Notes: a model not told the origin generated them from the sequence alone. Shown: positions 44,463 to 53,830, numbered from the stretch's first letter. The stretch: DNA of 64,000 bases from Autumnicola patrickiae (GCF_031846525.1 NZ_JAVRHM010000001.1:530784-594783); one strand, 5' to 3'. Made by a program: numbers and translations.

Positions 44463-44939
44463 ATGAAAAAGGCCGAGACCATACTTTTTACTTTGTTTAG
44501 CGTATTTCTAATGTTGTCCTGTGACACCGATATGGATGATATGGATAACAACTTCATTTTACTTGATCTAGAAGGTAATGAAGATCTCAATTTCACAAAT
44601 CCTGCTTTCACAGTAAACCTGTATGGCGAAAATGATACGATAGCAAATGCTGCTTCAGTTTTGTTAGCCAGCCAGAACTTTGAAGCAGAAGATCTTCCTT
44701 TCGAAGTTAGATTGGAAATTCCTCAAGATCCTTATGCTCCCATTCCCGATTTAGAAAATAGTAACAATGCTCGTTTTTACATAGAAATACAATGGGATTC
44801 TGATAATAACGGACAGCTGTGCCAGGGCGATATTGATCTTGATTACAGCATTCAAAATGTAGAGCTTATCAACATAAACCGCCGTGATCCACAGGATGTT
44901 ATGCTAACTACTGTTCCGGAAACCGTACCCTGTGAATGA
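44463..44939 (+). CDS. Small acidic lipoprotein, unknown function
   Basis: A 158-residue protein with a lipoprotein signal (LFSVFLMLSC, cysteine at about 20), then a very acidic stretch (DTDMDDMDNN). The mature part is beta-rich with few recognisable motifs (ARFYIEIQWDSDNNGQLCQG) and two cysteines near the end. No family recognised. It is divergent from the S24 repressor and convergent with the HD gene. Control by the repressor is possible but unproved. Confidence 0.75.
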   Translation: MKKAETILFTLFSVFLMLSCDTDMDDMDNNFILLDLEGNEDLNFTNPAFTVNLYGENDTIANAASVLLASQNFEAEDLPFEVRLEIPQDPYAPIPDLENSNNARFYIEIQWDSDNNGQLCQGDIDLDYSIQNVELININRRDPQDVMLTTVPETVPCE

Positions 44940-44960
44940 TCCTGCAAATTTTACTAAAAC

Positions 44961-45503
44961 TCAGCTGTAAAGCGAATCTTTTTCACCTTTCAGTAAATAC
45001 TTGGCGCGTTGTACTTCATAACAAGCCCGCATCATCAATTTAAAATCGCCACCCTGCAGCGCTTCTGTTAAAGCCTCCATTTCGGGAATATAACGACGGG
45101 CAAAATTGCAGTCATTTTTAATGATGTCCCGCGTATTATCTATAACATCGGCAAGTTTGATGGTTTTCGCAGCCGCACTCATTTTTGTTTGCCGTTCTAC
45201 TTCTTTTTGTTTGCGATTCCGGCGATTAAGGTGCTGATATTTTTCTTTTACATACTCATCTGTAAGCTCATGCACCAGTTCTGCAATCTCCCTCCCAAAA
45301 TTTCGCTCAATATCTTCTAGGGATACAGTGGTGTCCTCTACTACATCATGCAAGTAAGCTGCGCAAATCATTTCTTTCGTATGAGGAACTGTTGCTACGG
45401 TCTTCGCTACGCGTTTAGGATGTTCTATGTAAAGCTCTCCTGTATACTTTCGTTGCTGGTCACCATGTGCTTTCCGGGCAAATTCCAGTGCTTCTTCCTC
45501 CAT
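44961..45503 (-). CDS. HD-domain phosphohydrolase related to ppGpp hydrolases (MESH1-like)
   Basis: A 180-residue single-domain protein of the RelA/SpoT hydrolase type. The residues that form the Mn2+ and nucleotide site in SpoT hydrolases are all visible: R18 in QQRKYTGELYIEHP, H28, the HD pair H52-D53 and E56-D57 in LHDVVEDTTV, and D119 and N123 in KLADVIDNTRDI. There is no synthetase, TGS or ACT domain, so it fits small alarmone hydrolases such as MESH1. ppGpp cleavage is the first hypothesis, but other nucleotide substrates are possible. It stands alone and has a plausible promoter upstream. Confidence 0.82.
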   Translation of the reverse strand: MEEEALEFARKAHGDQQRKYTGELYIEHPKRVAKTVATVPHTKEMICAAYLHDVVEDTTVSLEDIERNFGREIAELVHELTDEYVKEKYQHLNRRNRKQKEVERQTKMSAAAKTIKLADVIDNTRDIIKNDCNFARRYIPEMEALTEALQGGDFKLMMRACYEVQRAKYLLKGEKDSLYS

Positions 45504-45515
45504 AGCTGTTTTTTT

Positions 45516-45546
45516 TAAAATTACTGGATATTAAAATTTATTGCAA
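45516..45546 (-). promoter_or_regulatory. Probable promoter of the HD-domain gene
   Basis: Minus strand: TTG (45546-45544), 20-nt spacer, TAATTTTA (45523-45516), which matches TAnnTTTG at seven of eight positions. It lies about 12 nt before the ATG of the HD-domain gene. Confidence 0.5.
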
Positions 45547-45764
45547 GTAAGGGAACTATGTTAACCGCAATTTATATTGAGAATACCCTTTTCCCGAAAT
45601 AATTTCTTCGGAAGAAATCTGCTTTCGGAATTTAAAGTAACGTTAAATACTTTTCTTCAGAATATACTTTTTGTAATTTAATTGAGAATCAAAGATAAAC
45701 CAATCCTAATCTTTGCCTTAGGTAAGCTGAAAAAAGAAAAATTACAGACTAAAACTGAAGAATT

Positions 45765-46922
45765 ATGTTAGCAATGAACTTTCGCGGACCCTTTAGAGTC
45801 CGTGCCGATTACGACCAACCCTACCCTGAAATTGAACATCCCGGAGACGCAATTGTAAAAGTCCTCCGCTCCTGTATATGTGGATCTGATCTCCACCTTT
45901 ACCACGGCATTGTTCCGGATACGCGAATAGGTTCCACCTTTGGCCATGAATTTGTTGGAGAAGTTGTGGAAACAGGATCCTCTGTAGAAAAACTAAAAGT
46001 TGGGGATAAAGTAATGGTCCCCTTTAACATTGCCTGCGGAAAATGTGCTTTTTGCAAGCAGGAGCTCTATGGAAATTGCCATGAGGCAAATCCCCAGGCC
46101 ACTGCAGCAGGCGGGATTTTTGGATATTCCCACACTACCGGCGGATATAATGGCGGACAGGCAGAATACGTGAGGGTCCCTTACGCCGATGTTGGTCCTA
46201 CGGTTATTCCAGATTGGATGGATCCTGATGATGCTGTATTATTAACAGATGTTGTTCCAACCGGATACCAGGCCGCAGAAATGGGTGGAATACAGGAAGG
46301 TGACACGGTGGTTGTTTTTGGTGCAGGACCAATAGGAATTATGGCCGCCAAATGTGCGTGGCTTTTTGGTGCGGGCAGGGTAATTGTTATCGACCAGCTG
46401 GATTACCGTCTGGAATTTGCTGAAGAATATGCGCAGTGTGAAGTTTATAATTTTAAAATGCTTGAGGACCCTGTAGTTTTTATTAAACAACAAACCGATT
46501 CGCTGGGTGCCGATGTTTGTATAGACGCAGTTGGTTGTGAAGCCGCAGGAGATACGATGAACACGCTTTTGGGAAGAAAACTACTCCTGCAGGGTGGATC
46601 CACTACTGCACTACATTGGGCAATAAATTCGGTTAAAAAAGGAGGTATTGTTTCTATTGTGGGAGTTTACGGGCCAATAAACGCACTTGTTCCTATTGGA
46701 AACGTATTAAATAAAGGAATCACGATACGCGCCAACCAGGCTTCAGTAAAACGATTACTACCAAAATTAACAGAGCACGTAAAAAACGGAATTCTTAATC
46801 CAAAGGCTATGATTACGCATAGGATTCCGTTGGAAGATGTTGCAGAAGGTTACCACATATTTTCAAGAAAGCTGGACAACTGTATAAAACCTGTTCTTAT
46901 TCCACCCGCAGGTGGAAGCTAA
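45765..46922 (+). CDS. Zinc-dependent alcohol/formaldehyde dehydrogenase-like protein
   Basis: A 385-residue medium-chain dehydrogenase. The catalytic zinc residues are visible in CICGSDLHLYHG and FGHEFVGEVVETG. The structural zinc cluster is CGKCAFCKQELYGNC. The nucleotide-binding motif VVFGAGPIGIMAAKCAWLFG follows near residue 185, and the C-terminal catalytic part resumes at VNSVKKGGIVSIVGVYGPIN-like sequence. The GYSHTTGGYNGGQAEYVRVP block is typical of glutathione-independent formaldehyde dehydrogenase-like enzymes. The actual substrate is uncertain. A second ATG three codons on (MNFRGPFRVR) is an equally good start. A small gene follows 40 nt later, then a terminator, so these two form an operon. 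Confidence 0.9.
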   Translation: MLAMNFRGPFRVRADYDQPYPEIEHPGDAIVKVLRSCICGSDLHLYHGIVPDTRIGSTFGHEFVGEVVETGSSVEKLKVGDKVMVPFNIACGKCAFCKQELYGNCHEANPQATAAGGIFGYSHTTGGYNGGQAEYVRVPYADVGPTVIPDWMDPDDAVLLTDVVPTGYQAAEMGGIQEGDTVVVFGAGPIGIMAAKCAWLFGAGRVIVIDQLDYRLEFAEEYAQCEVYNFKMLEDPVVFIKQQTDSLGADVCIDAVGCEAAGDTMNTLLGRKLLLQGGSTTALHWAINSVKKGGIVSIVGVYGPINALVPIGNVLNKGITIRANQASVKRLLPKLTEHVKNGILNPKAMITHRIPLEDVAEGYHIFSRKLDNCIKPVLIPPAGGS

Positions 46923-46962
46923 CGAGAGTAAGAGCCGAAAAAACTAATTTAAAATTTTGATT

Positions 46963-47490
46963 ATGACTACAGATGAAACCAAGCCTGAAGATTTTGTAAA
47001 TAAAAGAGGCGGAGATCACAGCCATATAAAAGGATGGGGAATAGATATTGATCCAAAGAACGATCCTACTTACCCTATAAAAAAGCGTACCGATGAAGAA
47101 ATACGCGGCTATACCTGGGAAAGACCAGAACAGCAACCTGTAAATATTGAAGTACTGCATTCTGTGGAAAGACCAAACATAACAGCGGTCTTTGGAACCT
47201 CCAAACCACCACGGGGCCTTAGCGGTATGATTAGAAGGCAGGCCTTTAAAAAAAGTGAAAGTAGCTACGGCCGCTGGTTGCCATTGGTGTTGGCAGATCG
47301 TATAGATATGGTAGAAGGTGTTTTGGAAGATCTTAGCCACGGACACATTCCCAATATTTTTGCCGAAAGGGGATGGAATGCAGAATGGAAGTATAACAGA
47401 AAAAGTTTTGTTCTTAAAGCTGCCACAGCTGCTGCTATCACTTCTGCGGCGTTTTTACTGCTTTCGAGCAACAGCAAGAGCAAGAAGTAA
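46963..47490 (+). CDS. Conserved-looking small protein paired with the dehydrogenase
   Basis: A 175-residue protein from ATG 46963 (MTTDETKPEDFVNKRGGDHS); a TTG two codons upstream is less likely. The first 120 residues are hydrophilic and rich in P, D, W and charged residues (HIKGWGIDIDPKNDPTYPIK and YTWERPEQQPVNIEVLHSVE). A helical part follows (LADRIDMVEGVLEDLSHGHI), and a single hydrophobic C-terminal segment (about 153-168) ends in KSKK. It has no signal peptide, so it may be a tail-anchored membrane protein with its bulk in the cytoplasm. I know no named family. It shares an operon with the dehydrogenase. Confidence 0.82.
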   Translation: MTTDETKPEDFVNKRGGDHSHIKGWGIDIDPKNDPTYPIKKRTDEEIRGYTWERPEQQPVNIEVLHSVERPNITAVFGTSKPPRGLSGMIRRQAFKKSESSYGRWLPLVLADRIDMVEGVLEDLSHGHIPNIFAERGWNAEWKYNRKSFVLKAATAAAITSAAFLLLSSNSKSKK

Positions 47491-47510
47491 TATCAAATAA
47501 ATTTAGACTA

Positions 47511-47549
47511 AAGGCTGTAGTCCGTAAGAGACTTCAGCCTTTTTATTTT
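47511..47549 (+). terminator. Terminator after the dehydrogenase operon
   Basis: Stem AAGGCTGtAGTC (47511-47522) and GACTtCAGCCTT (47530-47541), one mismatch, 7-nt loop, followed by T-rich sequence. It starts 20 nt after the stop codon. Confidence 0.85.
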
Positions 47550-47698
47550 TAAAATTAGAATAGAGACGGAAATTTTCTTATAAAATTCAATTAAATAACT
47601 TTCGAATACATGATTTACATCATCTTTAATACGGAGTTCATCTATTACCTTTAATAAGAAAATTAAAAGCAGTAAATATTAACCTTTATACTGTTATC

Positions 47699-48547
47699 AT
47701 GAAAAATATTCTTTTTGCCACCGACTTTTCCAGAGAGGCCTATTGTGCTCTGTATTATGCCACCGAATTATTTAAAGACGAAGAATGTAAATTCTTCATA
47801 TCGAATTTCTTTGGAGACAGAAGAGATACTTCCATTTATAATATTGTCAATGAGGAAGATCATACATTGCTTTCGCGACTAAAAACGCAATCTTTACAAG
47901 GATGCAAAGAGGTTATGCATAAGATAGTTAGAGACTCCAGTGCAAAGACTCATCATTTCGAAACCTTTACCTCAGATCAAACTCTTGTTAACGCAATTCC
48001 CGCTGTAGTTTTAAAAAAGAATATAGACCTGGTAGTAATGGGAACCCGTGGACATTCCGGAATTATAGATAATTTTTTAGGAAGCAATACCAGTGATGTA
48101 ATCGAAAAATCTATTTCCTGTCCGTTGCTTGTAGTTCCAAAGGAGAGGGATTACATTGCTCCAGAGAAGCTGGCTTTTGCTACAGAATTCCGGAAACCAT
48201 ATTCTGCTGACGTCTTACGCCCGTTTACAGAACTTGCAAAATCTTTTAACTCCAGTATCTACATCATATATATTGGAGAGGAAGAGGAATTAAGTAAAAA
48301 ACAAATCGAAAACCGCAACAACTTAAAAAAGCTTCTGAAAGGCATAGAAACACATCTTATCTATTTATCTTCTGATGAAGAAATCTCAAAAACAATTTCA
48401 GATTATATAAAGAACAAAGGAATCCACCTTCTGTCAATGGTCTATTACAAACATCAGTTTTTTGATACTATATTCAGGGAACCAGTAGTAAAAAAAATTG
48501 ATCATCATCTGGCCTTTCCTTTTTTAATATTGCCGGAGAAAAACTGA
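47699..48547 (+). CDS. Universal stress protein, tandem UspA domains
   Basis: A 282-residue cytoplasmic protein with two Usp domains. The first (about 1-147) begins KNILFATDFSREAYCALYYA and keeps the ATP-binding motif G-2X-G-9X-G-S in VVMGTRGHSGIIDNFLGSN. The second (about 155-282, EKLAFATEFRKPYSADVLRP) lacks that motif and ends AFPFLILPEK, so only the first half is likely to bind ATP. It lies about 210 nt after the dehydrogenase operon and has its own upstream region. No clear -7 box was seen. Usp genes are often induced by starvation or low oxygen; that is family knowledge. Confidence 0.92.
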   Translation: MKNILFATDFSREAYCALYYATELFKDEECKFFISNFFGDRRDTSIYNIVNEEDHTLLSRLKTQSLQGCKEVMHKIVRDSSAKTHHFETFTSDQTLVNAIPAVVLKKNIDLVVMGTRGHSGIIDNFLGSNTSDVIEKSISCPLLVVPKERDYIAPEKLAFATEFRKPYSADVLRPFTELAKSFNSSIYIIYIGEEEELSKKQIENRNNLKKLLKGIETHLIYLSSDEEISKTISDYIKNKGIHLLSMVYYKHQFFDTIFREPVVKKIDHHLAFPFLILPEKN

Positions 48548-48758
48548 TTTCAAGATAATGTAATTAATTCTACGCATTAGAAGTACCAAAAATCCAATCC
48601 CAAAGAGTATATATTTTGGAGTATTTCTTTTACTGCTATAGCATTTATTAATAGAATAAACAGAATATGAGATTAAGATCCTAACAATTTGTGCTGTGGC
48701 AAATATTTTAAACTGTTAGCAGTACTAATAATTTGTACAGATCTCTGCACCCAACCTG

Positions 48759-50621
48759 CTAACGAATCAAACTGAAATTTCCTTTTTTAGTTCCGTAACC
48801 TTCTAGGATTATTTCAAACCAGTAATCATCGGCAGGTAAATTGTGACTATTAAAGCTGCCATCCCAGCTGAAGTTTTCTCCTTTTCCTGTTTTAAGGAGT
48901 TTTCCGTAACGATCGAAAATACTGATTTGGGAAGTCGAAAAATAGTTTAGCCCCTGAATTTCGAAATAATCATTATTACCATCTCCGTTCGGGGTTATAA
49001 ACATCGGAGGAAATTCCTGAGTAACGGTATTACATTTTGCACGATCCCTCATGTAAATAATATAAACCCCGCCACTTAATTCGAATTTGTTTGAAATCTG
49101 AAAGTTATTTCCGTCAATGGAATACTCAAACTCACCGTCACCATCAGGCTCAATAATTAATTTATTTCCTTCAGAGTAAACATCTTCTATAACAGCTTCC
49201 TCTACTTGTTCTATTTGAAAATTCTTCTCTGCAGAACAGCCTTCTTCAGAAACAATAGTCACCATGTAATTACCAGGGCTGGTAACCTCAATCTGTCTGG
49301 AATTCTCACCGGAGCTCCAAAAATATTCAGCCGCAGCTACTCCTGCATCCAGTTGTAGCTGTGAGTCTGCACAAAACTGTATCACTTCATCCTGAACTTC
49401 AGGAGCGTCAAAAATTTTCAATTCTACTGCAGTACGGTCACTACCAGAGCAATTGTATCCATTTTTTACCGCTTCGGCGTAAAAAATTCCTTCCCTTTCT
49501 GGTATAAAGATAGAAGTATTTTCTGCCAGGATTTCATTTCCGTTTTCTGAAGCGTACCAGTTCACACTTTCATCTTCTTCTGCCTGTACATTGAGAGCAG
49601 GTATTACTTCGTTGCTACAGGAAATTTGATTTCCTTCACTTTGCGGCGCTGCAGGTTTTTCAATTATATTTATATTAAACGCTTCTGAGGCCGAACTACA
49701 GAGGTTACTCTGCACATTCACCTCATCTTCAGCTACCTTCACCCGGTAATGACGGGAGGAATTTAATTGCGGGGTGGTAAATTTACCAGCGGTTGCTCCG
49801 GGAATATCCTGCCATTCCTCATTACCCGTTCTTTCCTGCCATTGAAATGCATGGGTTTCATATACTGCAAAATCAGGTCTTGCAGTTAGGTCGAAACTTA
49901 TCGGTGCCTCAGATTGGCAAATATCGACAACAGATTCTTCGGATACAGCACTGGTAATTTCCGTAAAATCGCCACAGGACCTGAAAATAATATCATCGAT
50001 AGCAACATCATTTCCGCAGCCACCTTCGCCGTTGTTATACATTCGCAGAATAACAGTATTTTGTCCCGGCTCACTCTGAAAGGTAAGTGCATATTCTTCC
50101 CATTGAGGTGAAAAAGAAGAACGGATTTCACCGGTACTGCCTGATCCTAGTAATTGAGAATCTGTTTCATCCCATATTTCAAATTTCACATTGATAGGAA
50201 TACCACCATTAGGACAAAGAGGATGGGCAGCGTCATATAAATTCATTAAAAATGCCGAAAATTCATAGGAAGTATTTTCACATAAACCTGAAATTTCAGT
50301 TTCATAAAAGAGTCCGGGACTATACCCCGCATCAACTAGAAGAAATCTCCCCCCTGAAGGAGTAACTTGAGGAATTTCTGAAAACCACCATCGCGTGGAA
50401 GCCGGTGCATGTTCCCAGATAGTATAATCCCCCGGCATAGGAGGTCCCGATACATAATTATAATCTGTAGTTCCTGTTGGAAGTGCCGGACCCGTGCCAC
50501 TATCCGTTTCAAAGTCTTCATGAAAAATAGCATCACCTTTGCTACCTTCACAGAATGACAATTGAGCAGAAAGGTTCTGAATAAAGAAAACAAAAACAAG
50601 AGAGAAATAAACAATTTTCAT
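48759..50621 (-). CDS. Second surface protein with T9SS type B sorting domain
   Basis: A 620-residue secreted protein from ATG 50619-50621 (MKIVYFSLVFVFFIQNLSAQ, signal peptide). A TTG three codons upstream lies inside the -7 box and is rejected as start. The N-terminal 190 residues look like a carbohydrate-binding-type beta-sandwich (TEISGLCENTSYEFSAFLMN and VILRMYNNGEGGCGNDVAID). Ig-like units follow (SCSNEVIPALNVQAEEDESV). The end is the gliding-motility-associated C-terminal domain (FPPMFITPNGDGNNDYFEIQ, then FDRYGKLLKTG and DDYWFEI). No SprF partner is beside it. Likely anchored on or released from the cell surface by type IX secretion. Confidence 0.92.
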   Translation of the reverse strand: MKIVYFSLVFVFFIQNLSAQLSFCEGSKGDAIFHEDFETDSGTGPALPTGTTDYNYVSGPPMPGDYTIWEHAPASTRWWFSEIPQVTPSGGRFLLVDAGYSPGLFYETEISGLCENTSYEFSAFLMNLYDAAHPLCPNGGIPINVKFEIWDETDSQLLGSGSTGEIRSSFSPQWEEYALTFQSEPGQNTVILRMYNNGEGGCGNDVAIDDIIFRSCGDFTEITSAVSEESVVDICQSEAPISFDLTARPDFAVYETHAFQWQERTGNEEWQDIPGATAGKFTTPQLNSSRHYRVKVAEDEVNVQSNLCSSASEAFNINIIEKPAAPQSEGNQISCSNEVIPALNVQAEEDESVNWYASENGNEILAENTSIFIPEREGIFYAEAVKNGYNCSGSDRTAVELKIFDAPEVQDEVIQFCADSQLQLDAGVAAAEYFWSSGENSRQIEVTSPGNYMVTIVSEEGCSAEKNFQIEQVEEAVIEDVYSEGNKLIIEPDGDGEFEYSIDGNNFQISNKFELSGGVYIIYMRDRAKCNTVTQEFPPMFITPNGDGNNDYFEIQGLNYFSTSQISIFDRYGKLLKTGKGENFSWDGSFNSHNLPADDYWFEIILEGYGTKKGNFSLIR

Positions 50622-50627
50622 TCTTCT

Positions 50628-50635
50628 CAAATATA
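50628..50635 (-). promoter_or_regulatory. -7 box immediately before the second T9SS substrate
   Basis: Minus-strand TATATTTG matches TAnnTTTG exactly and ends 6 nt before the ATG at 50621, predicting an mRNA with almost no leader. No clear -33 element. Confidence 0.5.
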
Positions 50636-50780
50636 AACAGATTAGGAATGAAATTAGCTATTAACCTTTGCGACATTTAAATTTTATAATTCATACTCCG
50701 CGATAGAACTGCAATGCTTTGCAGAAATGAAGTAGATATTTTTCCAAAAAAAGGGAAATTACGAAGGAAGTAAGACTATT

Positions 50781-50822
50781 AAAACAAAAAAGCCTTGAAA
50801 ATCAAATGATTAACAAGGCTTT
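50781..50822 (-). terminator. Terminator of the tRNA pair
   Basis: Stem AAAGCCTTG (50789-50797) and CAAGGCTTT (50814-50822), 16-nt loop. On the minus strand it is followed by a T-rich tail. It lies directly after the 3' end of tRNA-Leu. Confidence 0.85.
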
Positions 50823-50825
50823 AAG

Positions 50826-50910
50826 TACTCGGGACGGGACTTGAACCCGTACGGACGCATTGTCCATTGGATTTTAAGTCCAACGTGTCTACCAATTCCA
50901 CCACCCGAGC
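50826..50910 (-). tRNA. tRNA-Leu (anticodon TAA)
   Basis: Minus strand, 85 nt. It begins GCTCGGGTGGTGGAATTGG, with acceptor stem GCTCGGG pairing with CCCGAGT (one G-T pair). The anticodon loop is CTTAAAA within GGACTTAAAATCC, giving TAA. A long variable arm, typical of class II tRNA-Leu, and a normal T arm (GGGTTCAAGTCCC) are present. The CCA end is not encoded. It lies 18 nt downstream of tRNA-Gly. Confidence 0.97.
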
Positions 50911-50928
50911 GTGGAAATGTGAAAAAAG

Positions 50929-51001
50929 AGCGAAAAACGGGATTCGAACCCGCGACCTCCACCTTGGCAAGGTGGCGCTCTACCAACTGAGCTATTTTCG
51001 C
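50929..51001 (-). tRNA. tRNA-Gly (anticodon GCC)
   Basis: Minus strand, 73 nt. The acceptor stem GCGAAAA pairs with TTTTCGC. The D arm is AGCTCAGTTGGTAGAGC. The anticodon arm CCACCTTGCCAAGGTGG gives GCC, and the T arm is CGGGTTCGAATCCCG. The CCA is not encoded. It is transcribed ahead of tRNA-Leu, probably on the same precursor. Confidence 0.97.
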
Positions 51002-51208
51002 ATTTTGTTTTAAGAACTTACCACATTTTGTTGTGGCTGCAAGTGTTAATTGCGGATGCAAATTTAATACAATTCCAATAATAGCAAAGAACTTTTTATA
51101 AAAATGACAAAAAAAGTTAAGCTCCAAATTTGCCAATTTTCATGCTTGAGATAACCGCCTTATGCTCAACAGATTGTTTTTAATTGATTTCTAACCATTG
51201 TCAACTCT

Positions 51209-53830
51209 TCAGGCTTTGGTTTTCTGTTTGCTACTCAGCATCCTTTTTATCTCAGCCAGTTTCATTAAAGCCTCAACGGGCGTAAGGGTATCGATATCTA
51301 TATGCAACAGTTCCTCCTTCAGCTCTTCCAGTAACGGGTCGTCCAGATTGAAGAAACTCAGTTGCATTTCATCTTCCGCAGATTTCTTCAGAATTTCCCC
51401 GGAATCTTCCATAGAATGAGATTTCTCCAGTTTCTTCAGGATTTTGTTTGCCCGGTGCAATACCTGCTGTGGCATTCCGGCCATTTTGGCTACATGAATC
51501 CCAAAACTGTGCTCACTGCCTCCCGGCACCAGTTTCCGAAGAAAAAGCACATTGTCCTTTAGCTCCTTTACCGAAACATTAAAGTTCTTGATTCGGGTAA
51601 ACGTATCGCACATCTCATTCAGTTCATGGTAATGTGTAGCGAACAGCGTTTTAGGTCGTGCAGGATGTTCGTGCAGATACTCACTAATCGCCCAGGCAAT
51701 GGAAATTCCGTCGTAGGTACTGGTTCCGCGGCCAATTTCATCCAAAAGCACCAGGCTACGTTTGGAAATATTATTCAGGATATTGGCCGTTTCATTCATC
51801 TCCACCATAAAAGTAGATTCGCCCATAGAAATATTGTCGCTGGCTCCCACTCTGGTGAAAATCTTGTCTACGAGTCCGATATTTGCAGCTTTTGCAGGCA
51901 CAAAACTGCCCATTTGTGCCATCAGAACGATGAGTGCCGTCTGTCGCAAAATAGCCGACTTACCACTCATGTTGGGCCCGGTGATCATAATAATCTGTTG
52001 ATTCTCCCTGTCCAGCTGCACATTATTTGTTACATAATTCTCACCGACTGGCAGCTGCTTTTCAATTACAGGATGCCGGCCTTCCTGGATGTCCAGCTCA
52101 TATTCGTCTTCAATTACCGGCCTGCAATACTGCTCTACCTTTGCCTGCTGGGCGAAAGAGCATAAACAATCCAGATGTGCCACCAGCTGCGCGTTTTGCT
52201 GTACCGGCTGAATATATTCGCTCATCCACAGCACCAGCTTTCCAAAAAGTTCCTGCTCCAACTGAAGGATTTTTTCTTCGGCACCAAGAATTTTTGCTTC
52301 GTATTCCTTTAGCTCTTCGGTAATATATCTTTCAGCATTTACCAGCGTTTGCTTGCGCACCCAGCCTTCCGGCACTTTATCTTTATGACTATTCCTGACT
52401 TCAATATAATAACCAAACACGTTGTTGCTGCCAATTTTCAGCGAAGTAATGCCCGTAGCTTTGGTTTCGCGCTCCAGCATATTGTTCAGATAATCCTTGC
52501 CCGAAAATGCCAAATTTCGCAGTTCATCCAGTTCTTTGGAAAAACCTTCAGCAATAACATTTCCTTTCTGAACATTTACCGGCGCGTTTTCCGCAAGGCT
52601 TTCTTTAATTTTTGACCGCAGCAAATCACAGCTCTGCAGGTTATCACCAATAATTTTCAGCGCCTCATTATCACAGTCGGTCGCAAGTTTTTTAATCGGA
52701 ATTACAGCATCGAGAGAATGTTTTAACTGGTTTACTTCCCGTGGCGAAACTTTTCCTGTAGCCACTTTGGAAATCAATCTTTCCAGATCGCTGATCTCCT
52801 TAATATGCTGCTGAACTTCAGCTAAAACTGAAGTATTCTTAATAAGAAACTCCACCACTTCATGACGTTTCCTGATCTTTTCGGCATTTTTAAGCGGCAG
52901 GGCCAGCCAACGCTTCAGCAGCCTTCCTCCCATTGGAGAAATTGTTTTGTCTATCACATCCAGCAAAGTCACCGCGTTCATGGCGTTGGAATGATATAAT
53001 TCCAGGTTCCTGATGGTAAAACGATCCATCCACACGTATTCTTCTTCAGCAATACGGCTAATGGCGGTGATATGCTGAAGTTTATGATGCTGGGTTTCGG
53101 CTAAATAATGTAAAATGGCTCCGGCAGAAATTACTCCTTCTTCCAGATGTTCCACTCCAAAACCTTTTAAAGATTTGGTCTGAAAGTGGGAATTCAAAGT
53201 TTCTGTAGCGAAATCCTGTTTAAAAAGCCAGTCCTCCATATAGAAACAGTGGTAATCTTCACCAAATTCCTTCGCAAAATCTTTTCTGACTTTCTTCTGA
53301 ATAAGCACCTCACTCGGCCCAAAATTCTGAAGCAATTTATCTATATATTCTGAAGTGCCCTGGGCGGTAAGAAATTCCCCGGTGGAAACATCCAGAAAGG
53401 AAATCCCAATATTCTTTTTTCCGAAGTGGATGGCACAGAGAAAATTATTGGATTTACTGCTCAATACCTCATCGCTTAGCGCCACGCCGGGAGTCACCAA
53501 TTCTGTCACTCCGCGTTTCACTATTTTTTTGGTCAATTTAGGATCTTCCAGCTGGTCGCAAATCGCCACCCGCTGCCCTGCTTTTACCAGTTTAGGCAAA
53601 TAGGTATTGAGGGAATGATGAGGAAAACCGGCAAGTTCTGTCCGCTCTCCGCCATTGTTACGGTTGGTAAGGACGATGTTTAGAATCCGTGCGGCTTTTA
53701 CCGCGTCTTCGCCAAAAGTCTCGTAAAAATCCCCTACGCGAAACAACAACAAAGCATCAGGATATTTTGCCTTAATGGCATTATACTGCTTCATTAATGG
53801 GGTAACTTGCTGTGCTTTTTTGGCTGCCAA
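51209..53830 (-). CDS. mutS: DNA mismatch repair protein MutS
   Basis: Mismatch-recognition ATPase of 873 residues. The mismatch-contact motif is in LLLFRVGDFYETFG (domain I, about 28-42). The connector, lever and clamp domains follow. The ATPase has Walker A ITGPNMSGKSAILRQ near residue 625 and Walker B LVLLDEIGRGTSTYDG, followed by ATHYHEL. The start is a TTG at 53828-53830 (reads MAAKKAQQVTPLMKQYNAIK); an in-frame TAA lies a few codons upstream. The alternative ATG at codon 13 would trim the conserved VTPLMKQY region. The last 60 residues form the helix-rich dimer/tetramer tail. Confidence 0.97.
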   Translation of the reverse strand: MAAKKAQQVTPLMKQYNAIKAKYPDALLLFRVGDFYETFGEDAVKAARILNIVLTNRNNGGERTELAGFPHHSLNTYLPKLVKAGQRVAICDQLEDPKLTKKIVKRGVTELVTPGVALSDEVLSSKSNNFLCAIHFGKKNIGISFLDVSTGEFLTAQGTSEYIDKLLQNFGPSEVLIQKKVRKDFAKEFGEDYHCFYMEDWLFKQDFATETLNSHFQTKSLKGFGVEHLEEGVISAGAILHYLAETQHHKLQHITAISRIAEEEYVWMDRFTIRNLELYHSNAMNAVTLLDVIDKTISPMGGRLLKRWLALPLKNAEKIRKRHEVVEFLIKNTSVLAEVQQHIKEISDLERLISKVATGKVSPREVNQLKHSLDAVIPIKKLATDCDNEALKIIGDNLQSCDLLRSKIKESLAENAPVNVQKGNVIAEGFSKELDELRNLAFSGKDYLNNMLERETKATGITSLKIGSNNVFGYYIEVRNSHKDKVPEGWVRKQTLVNAERYITEELKEYEAKILGAEEKILQLEQELFGKLVLWMSEYIQPVQQNAQLVAHLDCLCSFAQQAKVEQYCRPVIEDEYELDIQEGRHPVIEKQLPVGENYVTNNVQLDRENQQIIMITGPNMSGKSAILRQTALIVLMAQMGSFVPAKAANIGLVDKIFTRVGASDNISMGESTFMVEMNETANILNNISKRSLVLLDEIGRGTSTYDGISIAWAISEYLHEHPARPKTLFATHYHELNEMCDTFTRIKNFNVSVKELKDNVLFLRKLVPGGSEHSFGIHVAKMAGMPQQVLHRANKILKKLEKSHSMEDSGEILKKSAEDEMQLSFFNLDDPLLEELKEELLHIDIDTLTPVEALMKLAEIKRMLSSKQKTKA

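Noticed and set aside
50810..51136. 108-codon open frame on the minus strand
   Set aside because: It reads through the tRNA-Leu and tRNA-Gly genes, which explain the sequence.
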